From the NCBI GenBank assembly GCA_017880715.1, contig JADGRT010000016.1, forward strand, positions 1-17,425: a DNA stretch of 17,425 nt. The letters run 5' to 3'. A program made the translations under genes and the position numbers. Numbering within the stretch: position 1 is the first letter of the stretch; each line of letters opens with the position of its first letter. The stretch is from Verrucomicrobiia bacterium (lineage in GTDB: Bacteria; Verrucomicrobiota; Verrucomicrobiia; Limisphaerales; UBA1319). Shown here piece by piece: positions 11,770-17,425 of this stretch. The notes beneath the pieces are model-generated. The model made no database searches. It saw only the letters and a program-made list of their open reading frames with translations, and had not been told where the DNA came from.

Positions 11770-14433
11770 TTAAAGTTTCTGCGCCACCTTCTCGATGGTG
11801 AAAGACTCGATGATATCGCCGGGCTGGAAATCCTCGAAGCCATCAACGCGAATGCCGCATTCCATCCCCGCGCGCACCTCGCTGACCTCGTCCTGAAAGC
11901 GGCGCAAGGAGCCAATGGTTCCCTGAAAAATCGTGTCTTTGCGGCGAACCACCCGGCACCGGCCGCGGACCATGCGCCCGCTCTGCACCGCGCACCCCGC
12001 CACCTTGCTGCCCTTGGACAAGGCAAAAACCTGTTTGACTTCCACCATGCCGATCACCACTTCCTTGGAAATCGGCTCCAGCAGGCCGGCCATGGCGTCC
12101 TTCACCTCATCGATCAACTCGTAAATGATCGAGTACAACTTGATCTGCACGCCTTCGCGCCGCGCCGCCTCGGCCGAGCTGGAATCCACCCGCGTGTGGA
12201 AACCCAATATGATGGCCTTGGAAGCCGACGCCAGCAAGGCGTCGCTTTCGGTGATCGTGCCCACGGCGCTGTGAATAATTTCCAACTGCACCTTGTGCGA
12301 TTCGATCTTTTTCAAGGCCTCGACGATGGCCTCGACGGAACCCTGAGTGTCGCCTTTCACGACCACGCGCATGTTCTTGACCGCGTCCGAAGAAAGGGTC
12401 TGGAACAAATTCTCCAGCGTGACCTTGGGCCGATTCTCGCCCTCGACCGCTCTGACTTCCTGAGCCCGCTGCTCGGCCATTTCGCGTGCGGATTTTTCGC
12501 TTTCGACCACGGAAAATTCCAAACCGGCCTCCGGCACGCCGCTGATGCCCAGCAATTTGACGGCCACCGAAGGGCCGGCTTCTTTCAAGCGATTACCCTC
12601 TTCATTGATCAGCGCGCGGGCCTTGCCAAAATACTGGCCGCACAAAACGATGTCGCCTACTCGCAGCGTTCCTTTGCGCACCAACACCGTCGCCGTGGGA
12701 CCGCCCGGCTCCAGGCCGGATTCAACCACATTGCCTTTGGCGCGACGACCGGGATTGGCCTTTAATTCCAACATGTCCGCTTGCAGCACCAATAATTCCA
12801 GGAGCTTGTCCACGCCCATCTTGGTGAGCGCCGAAACGTCCTGGAATATGGTATTGCCGCCCCATTCCTCGCAAACCAGGCCGTGCTCCTGCATCTGCTG
12901 GCGCACCTGCATGGCATTGGCTCTAGGGCTGTCGCACTTGTTGACCGCCACCATGATGGTCACCTTGGCCGCCTGGGCATGATGAATGGCCTCGACGGTT
13001 TGCGGCATAACCCCGTCATCGGCCGCCACGACCAAGATTACAATATCCGTGACGTTGGCGCCGCGGGCACGCATGGCGCTGAATGCCGCATGCCCCGGAG
13101 TGTCCAGAAAGGTGATCTGCTTCAGTTCCTGGGGCCGTTCCGGGTGCGGAATCGAAATCGTGTAGGCCCCGATATGCTGGGTAATGCCACCGGCTTCGCC
13201 CGCCGCCACATTCGACTTGCGAATGCAGTCCAACAGCGTGGTTTTGCCGTGATCGACATGCCCCATAATGGTGACTACGGGCGGACGGGGCTTCAAGTCC
13301 TCCGGTTTGTCGTCGGGGTCAACCTCGACTTTTTTAACGGGGGCGTGAACCTGACCGGCGCCTTTCTCCCGTTTTTCCACTTCAAAGCGGAAGCCATGTT
13401 TGGCGCACAGGCGCTGGGCCACCGTTTCGTCGATGCTTTGATTGACGTTGGCGAAAACGCCCAACTCCATCAGGTCGGCAATCAACTGGAACGGTTTGCG
13501 TTTCAAAACCTCGGCCAACTGCCGCACCACGATGGGCGGTTTCATCGTGATCAACACCCCGCCCTCAGGCATCACGAACCGGCCGGCCGACGGCTCCGGG
13601 CGCGCGACCGCGCCGCTGCGGGAAGGAACGCCACGAGGAGTTCCGGCCGCCGGTGCGGGACGCGTCCCGGGCGCTCCCCGGAAGTCGCGATGCTCGGGTC
13701 GTCCTCGTTGTTCCGGCCTGCCGACTGGACGCGTTTGCGGAAATCGGGTCGATCCCGCTTTTTCGCCCATCTTGGGCGCCGGTTTGGGTGTGGGCTTGGG
13801 TGGCAGTTGAATGAAACCCACCTTGTCACCCAGCCGCGGAGGGGGAGGAGGCGCGGGCGGCGCCGGCGCTTCGGTCTTGGATTCGGTAATGAGCAACACG
13901 CCCGCCGCGGGCATGATTTTGGACTCAGGCTTCGGTTCAGCCGCGGGCAAAGGGGTCGGTTCAACGGGAGCGGGGATCGGCGGCGCGCTGGTCGGTTCAA
14001 CTGACTGGGGCGCTATGGCTGGCTCAGGGGGCTTAACCTCAGGAGCGGGAACCGGTTCGGAAACAGCCGGTGCTGCCATTGACACGGTTGCCGGCGGGAC
14101 GGGGAGTTCAGCCGCCGCCGTCTCCATCGCCACCGTCGGTTTCGATGGAACGGGCTCAGGTTTGACTTCAGGCGCCTTTTCCGGCGAAGACACGGCGGGC
14201 TCGACTGGCGGCGGCGACGGAGTAATCTCGACGGGTGCCGGCGGCACTTCAACCGGCGGTCGCGGTGGCGGAATCCGCGACACCAAATGCTGTTCTAGAA
14301 ATTCGGCGGTGATTTTATCCAGCGTGCTGGACGGAACCTTGCCGGTCGTAATGCCCAGTTCCTTGGCCTTCGTCAGGACTTCCTTGCTGGTAATCCCAAA
14401 TTTTTTAGCTATATCGTAAATCCGAACGGGCAT
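11770..14433 (-). CDS. infB: Translation initiation factor IF-2
   Basis: IF-2 (887 aa) is the GTPase that brings initiator fMet-tRNA to the 30S subunit and promotes 50S joining. Residues 1-50 form an IF2 N-terminal helical domain. Residues 51-290 are a very Pro/Ala/Glu-rich linker that becomes Arg/Gly-rich at about 235-285. A second IF2N-like segment lies at about 295-350. The G domain starts near 384 with G1 GHVDHGKT (391-398), AGGITQHIGAY (414-424), G3 DTPGH (444-448) and G4 NKCD (498-501), followed by domains II, III and the C-terminal fMet-binding domain ending in DIIESFTIEKVAQKL. Length matches long IF-2 forms. It lies 36 bp after nusA and 16 bp before rbfA. Confidence 0.97.
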   Translation of the reverse strand: MPVRIYDIAKKFGITSKEVLTKAKELGITTGKVPSSTLDKITAEFLEQHLVSRIPPPRPPVEVPPAPVEITPSPPPVEPAVSSPEKAPEVKPEPVPSKPTVAMETAAAELPVPPATVSMAAPAVSEPVPAPEVKPPEPAIAPQSVEPTSAPPIPAPVEPTPLPAAEPKPESKIMPAAGVLLITESKTEAPAPPAPPPPPRLGDKVGFIQLPPKPTPKPAPKMGEKAGSTRFPQTRPVGRPEQRGRPEHRDFRGAPGTRPAPAAGTPRGVPSRSGAVARPEPSAGRFVMPEGGVLITMKPPIVVRQLAEVLKRKPFQLIADLMELGVFANVNQSIDETVAQRLCAKHGFRFEVEKREKGAGQVHAPVKKVEVDPDDKPEDLKPRPPVVTIMGHVDHGKTTLLDCIRKSNVAAGEAGGITQHIGAYTISIPHPERPQELKQITFLDTPGHAAFSAMRARGANVTDIVILVVAADDGVMPQTVEAIHHAQAAKVTIMVAVNKCDSPRANAMQVRQQMQEHGLVCEEWGGNTIFQDVSALTKMGVDKLLELLVLQADMLELKANPGRRAKGNVVESGLEPGGPTATVLVRKGTLRVGDIVLCGQYFGKARALINEEGNRLKEAGPSVAVKLLGISGVPEAGLEFSVVESEKSAREMAEQRAQEVRAVEGENRPKVTLENLFQTLSSDAVKNMRVVVKGDTQGSVEAIVEALKKIESHKVQLEIIHSAVGTITESDALLASASKAIILGFHTRVDSSSAEAARREGVQIKLYSIIYELIDEVKDAMAGLLEPISKEVVIGMVEVKQVFALSKGSKVAGCAVQSGRMVRGRCRVVRRKDTIFQGTIGSLRRFQDEVSEVRAGMECGIRVDGFEDFQPGDIIESFTIEKVAQKL

Positions 14434-14469
14434 AAAAGTTTTCTGTCAAACGGGCTGCATCGAGGCTAC

Positions 14470-15774
14470 TCATGCCTGGTTTTGCTCACCAGGAGGCTGT
14501 CCAATATCGTTTTCTGGACCCTTCGGCTTTCGTCGGGCGGCTTCGGCCTGCACCGCTTGGAACACACTTTCCGCCTGGTCCCCCAACTGGGGAATCGCCT
14601 GGAGGTCGGCCAGTTCCGCTTCCAATAAATTATCCAGGCTTAAAAAGCCGGCATGCACCAGAGCATCAGCCTGCTCCGGGAGGACGCCAGGGATGGACGC
14701 AACCACCTGCACTGCCTGGGCCACTTTTTCGTCAAAGCCCATTTTAACCTCAACCTCAGCATCGATCTCCACCTGCCAGCCGGTCAACTTCGAGGTCAAT
14801 CGCGCATTTTGACCGCGTTTTCCAATGGCCAAGGAGAGTTGATCCTCGCTGGCCACAATCGAAATCCGATGATGCGCTTCATCCAGATGGAAGCTCTTTA
14901 GTTTGGCCGGAGCCAAGGCATTTCCCACAAAGACCTTGACGTTCGAATCCCACCGAATGATGTCCACCTTTTCGTTGTTCAATTCGCGGACGATGTTTTT
15001 TACCCGCTGGCCACGCAAGCCCACGCAAGCCCCGACGGGATCGACTTTGTCATCGCGGGAATGGACCGCAATCTTGGTGCGATAACCGGGTTCGCGCGCA
15101 ATCGCCTTGATTTCAATGGTGCCATCGTTGATCTCGGATACTTCCAACTGAAAGAGCTTGGCCACAAACTGGGGATCCGCTCTGGATAAAATGATTTCCG
15201 GTCCGTGCAGGGTGTTTTCAACGGCTTTAACGTAACAGCGAAGGCGTTCGCCTACTTGATACTCCTCCGTCGGCACGCGTTCGCGATTGGGCAGCAAAGC
15301 CTCATAACGCCCCAGATCGATCGACACATCCGAACGATCAAACCGACGAACCACCCCGCTGACAATATCGCCGGTGCGGTCCTTGAATTCCGTGAAAATC
15401 AAATCCTTCTCGGCACGGCGGATATGCTGCATCAATGCCTGTTTGGCATACTGCGATGCTATGCGCCCGAAATTCGAGGGCGTTACCTCCACCTCGATTT
15501 CCTCGCCCAATTGCGCATCCGGCTTAATGCGCCGGGCATCCAAAAGGTTGATTTGATCGTGTTTGGAAGTCGCCTTTTCGACGACGATCAATTTTGCGAA
15601 CGCCTTGATATCACCATTCTTGGGATCGATCGTACAGCGCAAATCGCGGGCTGGACCCACCGCTTTTTTGGCTGCTGAAACCAACGCCTCTTCCACGGCC
15701 GCGAGCAGCACTGTCTTGCTGATGCCTTTCTCGCGTTCCCAGAATTCCAATATGGCAATAAATTCGGCGTTCAT
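14470..15774 (-). CDS. nusA: Transcription termination/antitermination factor NusA
   Basis: NusA (434 aa) binds RNA polymerase and modulates pausing, termination and antitermination. The N-terminal polymerase-binding domain (about 1-125) begins MNAEFIAILEFWEREKGI. An S1 domain follows (about 132-198), then two KH domains with GLRGQR (252-257) and GKRGQN (318-323). A C-terminal helix-hairpin-helix segment (about 350-412) contains IPGVLPEQADALVHAGF and stands in place of the two acidic repeats of E. coli NusA. ATG at 15774 is preferred over an in-frame TTG three codons earlier because the family starts at MNAEF. GAGAGG lies 10 bases upstream as a weak ribosome site. Unlike the common rimP-nusA order, no rimP precedes it; instead a leader with its own promoter and terminator-like hairpin does. 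Confidence 0.96.
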   Translation of the reverse strand: MNAEFIAILEFWEREKGISKTVLLAAVEEALVSAAKKAVGPARDLRCTIDPKNGDIKAFAKLIVVEKATSKHDQINLLDARRIKPDAQLGEEIEVEVTPSNFGRIASQYAKQALMQHIRRAEKDLIFTEFKDRTGDIVSGVVRRFDRSDVSIDLGRYEALLPNRERVPTEEYQVGERLRCYVKAVENTLHGPEIILSRADPQFVAKLFQLEVSEINDGTIEIKAIAREPGYRTKIAVHSRDDKVDPVGACVGLRGQRVKNIVRELNNEKVDIIRWDSNVKVFVGNALAPAKLKSFHLDEAHHRISIVASEDQLSLAIGKRGQNARLTSKLTGWQVEIDAEVEVKMGFDEKVAQAVQVVASIPGVLPEQADALVHAGFLSLDNLLEAELADLQAIPQLGDQAESVFQAVQAEAARRKPKGPENDIGQPPGEQNQA

Positions 15775-15804
15775 ATCTTCCAAGCCTCTCCCAAAAAAGG
15801 GAAT

Positions 15805-15831
15805 AAAAAAGTCGGCAGATTAATCTCCGAC
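15805..15831 (-). terminator. Terminator-like hairpin in the nusA leader (possible attenuator)
   Basis: On the minus strand, GTCGG pairs with CCGAC around an AGATTAATCT palindrome (15811-15831, one bulged base). TTTTTT follows immediately (15805-15810), with a second T-run at 15793-15798. It lies about 30-57 bases before the nusA ATG and downstream of the candidate nusA promoter, so it would fall inside the transcript leader. Confidence 0.6.
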
Positions 15832-15838
15832 TCGTCGC

Positions 15839-15852
15839 GCTGGTTTCCCAGC
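15839..15852 (-). other. GNRA-tetraloop hairpin in the nusA leader
   Basis: The minus strand reads GCTGG-GAAA-CCAGC, a 5-bp stem capped by a GAAA tetraloop, eight bases before the terminator-like hairpin. It may be part of a structured leader RNA. Confidence 0.4.
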
Positions 15853-15872
15853 AAAATCTCTAATTCGCATTC

Positions 15873-15901
15873 AGACTAAGTTTTGCACAGTCTCAAGTCA
15901 A
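15873..15901 (-). promoter_or_regulatory. Candidate promoter of the nusA operon
   Basis: On the minus strand, TTGACT (-35, 15896-15901, five of six consensus) and TAGTCT (-10, 15873-15878) are 17 bp apart. The predicted start near 15866 gives a leader of about 90 bases that includes the GNRA hairpin and the terminator-like hairpin. Confidence 0.5.
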
Positions 15902-16059
15902 GCTCTCAATGCTTTTGGCGCCTAGATTGGACGACCATACACCACTTCCTTCGGAACGCGGAATTCTTTCCGCTTCCATCATCCACCCAGCATAAAGCGG
16001 AACAAAACCAGTGTTCCTTTTCTAATGCCTTGCCGTTTAAGCTGTTTCGCAGCCAGGTC
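15902..16059. other. Gene-free spacer between the isomerase gene and the nusA promoter
   Basis: No gene is seen. An imperfect hairpin GGAACA/TGTTCC occurs at 15999-16017. On the plus strand it is followed by TTTTCT, but no plus-strand gene precedes it. No rimP-like frame is present. Confidence 0.5.
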
Positions 16060-16947
16060 TTAAATATCGCAAATCGTGATCGCTTGCTGAAGGGAAGTCA
16101 GCGGATCGCGAACCGGAACGAATTCCTGGCCAACATACCCTTTGTATCCCGTGGACGCGATGGCCTTCATAATGGCCGGGTAATTAAGTTCCTGAGTTTC
16201 GTCGATTTCGTGGCGGCCCGGATTGCCACCCGTGTGGTAATGACCGAAGTATTTATGGTTCGCCTTGATCGTGCGAATGACATCCCCTTCCATGATCTGC
16301 ATGTGGTAGATATCGTAAAGCAATTTCACTCGTTCCGATCCTACCCGTTTGCAGAGTTCGACCCCCCAGGCGCTGTGGTCAGCCATATAATCCTTATGGT
16401 CCACCTTGCTGTTCAGCAGTTCCAGGATGATGTTCACCTGGTGCGTCTCGGCCAGGCTAGCAACCTTTTTCAACCCGGTTACGCAGTTTTCGAGGCCCTG
16501 TTCGTCGCTCATGCCGCCCCGGTTGCCGGAGAAACAAATAACGTTGGGGAAACCCAATTGGGCGATCTTGGGAAGGATATCCGTAAATCCCTGCACCAGT
16601 TTATCGTGATGCTCCACCCGGTTGAATCCATAACCAATGTTATCCGGACCATTGCACATGGCGCAGGTAAGCCCGAACTGTTTCACCACGGGCCATTCCT
16701 TTTCGCCCAGCAGTTCCACCGACTCGATTCCCATCTTGGCGCAGGCCTGGCAGAGATCCTCGAGACTGATCTTGCCATAGCACCAGCGGGAAACGGAGTG
16801 TTTGATGTTGCCCTTGAGCTTGGCTTTTTCTGCTTCGGCAGCCACCGCCGAAGAAAGCGCCGGCGCCAAACCGGTTGCGCTCAGCAAGGCGGCGCTGCCA
16901 GCCAGGGTCCGCAGGGCCGACCGACGGGAAAGGGGAGTTGTCATCAT
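16060..16947 (-). CDS. Tat-targeted hydroxypyruvate isomerase-like TIM-barrel protein
   Basis: This 295-aa protein belongs to the sugar phosphate isomerase/epimerase (AP endonuclease 2-like) TIM-barrel superfamily and is closest to hydroxypyruvate isomerase (Hyi). Residues 1-38 form a twin-arginine signal (SRRSALRTLAG, hydrophobic stretch, then AVAAEA), so it is probably exported folded. Hyi-like motifs are ILELLNSKVDHKDYM with Glu176, LLYDIYHMQIMEGDVIRTI with Asp212, GHYHTGGNPGRHEIDE and the terminal GQEFVP with Glu275; these are the usual metal and substrate carboxylates. It starts at ATG 16947; the next codon is also ATG. Cytoplasmic Hyi acts in glyoxylate/glycerate metabolism. A Tat-exported form more likely handles environmental sugars, but the substrate is unknown. 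A weak TTGAGG...ATAAAT pair upstream is the only promoter hint. Confidence 0.9.
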   Translation of the reverse strand: MMTTPLSRRSALRTLAGSAALLSATGLAPALSSAVAAEAEKAKLKGNIKHSVSRWCYGKISLEDLCQACAKMGIESVELLGEKEWPVVKQFGLTCAMCNGPDNIGYGFNRVEHHDKLVQGFTDILPKIAQLGFPNVICFSGNRGGMSDEQGLENCVTGLKKVASLAETHQVNIILELLNSKVDHKDYMADHSAWGVELCKRVGSERVKLLYDIYHMQIMEGDVIRTIKANHKYFGHYHTGGNPGRHEIDETQELNYPAIMKAIASTGYKGYVGQEFVPVRDPLTSLQQAITICDI

Positions 16948-16990
16948 AGGTCGCGTTCGAGTTATTTATTGTTTTCTCTGCTACGTTGCC

Positions 16991-17425
16991 TCAACTAAAG
17001 CCGAAGAACCGGCCCGCGTCAAACCCGGATTCACCCCACGCAACTCGAAGTGCGCATCTCAGCCGACCGGGGCAGGGACGGCTCGTTCCCGCGAAGCAGA
17101 AGGCGACGCGAGGGAGAGGGGCATGGTCGAGTTGCGCCGGGAGACCACCAGAAAGCACCCGCGAGCACCCAAACGCACCAGAATTGAAATCGGCTTGGCG
17201 GGTATCATCGTCGCGGGAGATTGTGACGCCGTCGCTGAGGAGGGTTGGGCCGCATTCGCGGTCGCGGCGGCGGCGGAGTTGTTCAGCCATGCTATGGAGC
17301 TGCGTGGTTGAGACCAACGCCAAGTTGCGCTGGGCCAGTTCGGCGTCGAGCCGGCGCAGTTGTTCAGCGAGGGCTTTAAGGCGTTCCTGTTTCGAAGCGA
17401 GGGTGCGGTCCGCGAAATCCTCCCA
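16991..17425 (-). CDS. Partial coiled-coil protein of unknown function, 5' end outside window
   Basis: A minus-strand frame enters from the right edge and stays open for 144 codons to a TGA at 16991-16993. Its first 60 or so residues are a charged Leu-heptad segment (ERLKALAEQLRRLDAELAQR, then MAEQLRRRRDRE) typical of a coiled coil, followed by TLLSDGVTISRDDDTRQADF. The remaining tail, after about residue 86, is rich in Cys, Gly, Pro and Arg without pattern and looks like readthrough of non-coding DNA. The true end may therefore be disrupted, and this may be a decayed or frame-shifted gene end. No family is recognised. If the frame is genuine, it ends 43 bp before the isomerase gene. Confidence 0.45.
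   Translation of the reverse strand, partial: WEDFADRTLASKQERLKALAEQLRRLDAELAQRNLALVSTTQLHSMAEQLRRRRDRECGPTLLSDGVTISRDDDTRQADFNSGAFGCSRVLSGGLPAQLDHAPLPRVAFCFAGTSRPCPGRLRCALRVAWGESGFDAGRFFGFS

Noticed and set aside
12883..14004. Plus-strand 373-codon frame opposite infB
   Set aside because: Antisense to the G domain and the Pro-rich linker; its Gly/Arg richness is the complement of the Pro/Ala codons.

Overview
This GC-rich bacterial window looks like chromosome from a Verrucomicrobiota member, possibly the Pedosphaera/Limisphaera side of the phylum. That assignment is an inference. It rests on the general protein flavour, starts that mostly lack a clear Shine-Dalgarno, a twin-arginine-exported sugar isomerase, and intergenic inverted-repeat elements of a kind I associate with such genomes. 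No rRNA or marker search could be run.

Layout, left to right. (1) 1-240: a non-coding edge with an octamer-based inverted repeat. (2) 241-4587, minus strand: an envelope-stress-like block of OmpR/CpxR-type response regulator, CpxA-type histidine kinase, then a membrane-fusion efflux adaptor and its ABC ATPase. (3) 4588-4814: a divergent control region with GTAAA boxes on an 11-bp phase. It faces a plus-strand gene for a small secreted protein with an LTxxQ-type motif and a duplicated Gly/Arg-rich motif, so the layout mimics E. coli cpxP / cpxRA. (4) 5538-8260, minus strand: tRNA-Pro(GGG), a receiver-PAS-SpoIIE phosphatase, a ComB-like phosphatase and tRNA-Gln(TTG). (5) 8337-8421: a long hairpin made of GGACGA units. 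(6) 8461-15774, minus strand: the translation/transcription cluster nusA-infB-rbfA-nrnA-truB, then ribF, which is separated from truB by a nested palindromic element of about 190 bp. (7) 15775-15901: a nusA leader with a promoter and a terminator-like hairpin. (8) 16060-16947: a Tat-targeted hydroxypyruvate-isomerase-like protein. (9) Right edge: the C-terminal part of an unrecognised coiled-coil protein.

How the parts work together. The nusA-infB-rbfA-nrnA-truB genes overlap or nearly touch, and together they serve transcription elongation, translation initiation, 30S maturation, nanoRNA/pAp turnover and tRNA pseudouridylation. The two-component genes are 4 bp apart and probably sense envelope state. 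The secreted LTxxQ protein is the best candidate for their feedback partner, and the neighbouring adaptor/ATPase pair may be a regulated output. The points most worth following up are this CpxRAP-like module, the three intergenic elements that share one architecture, and the possible attenuator in the nusA leader.
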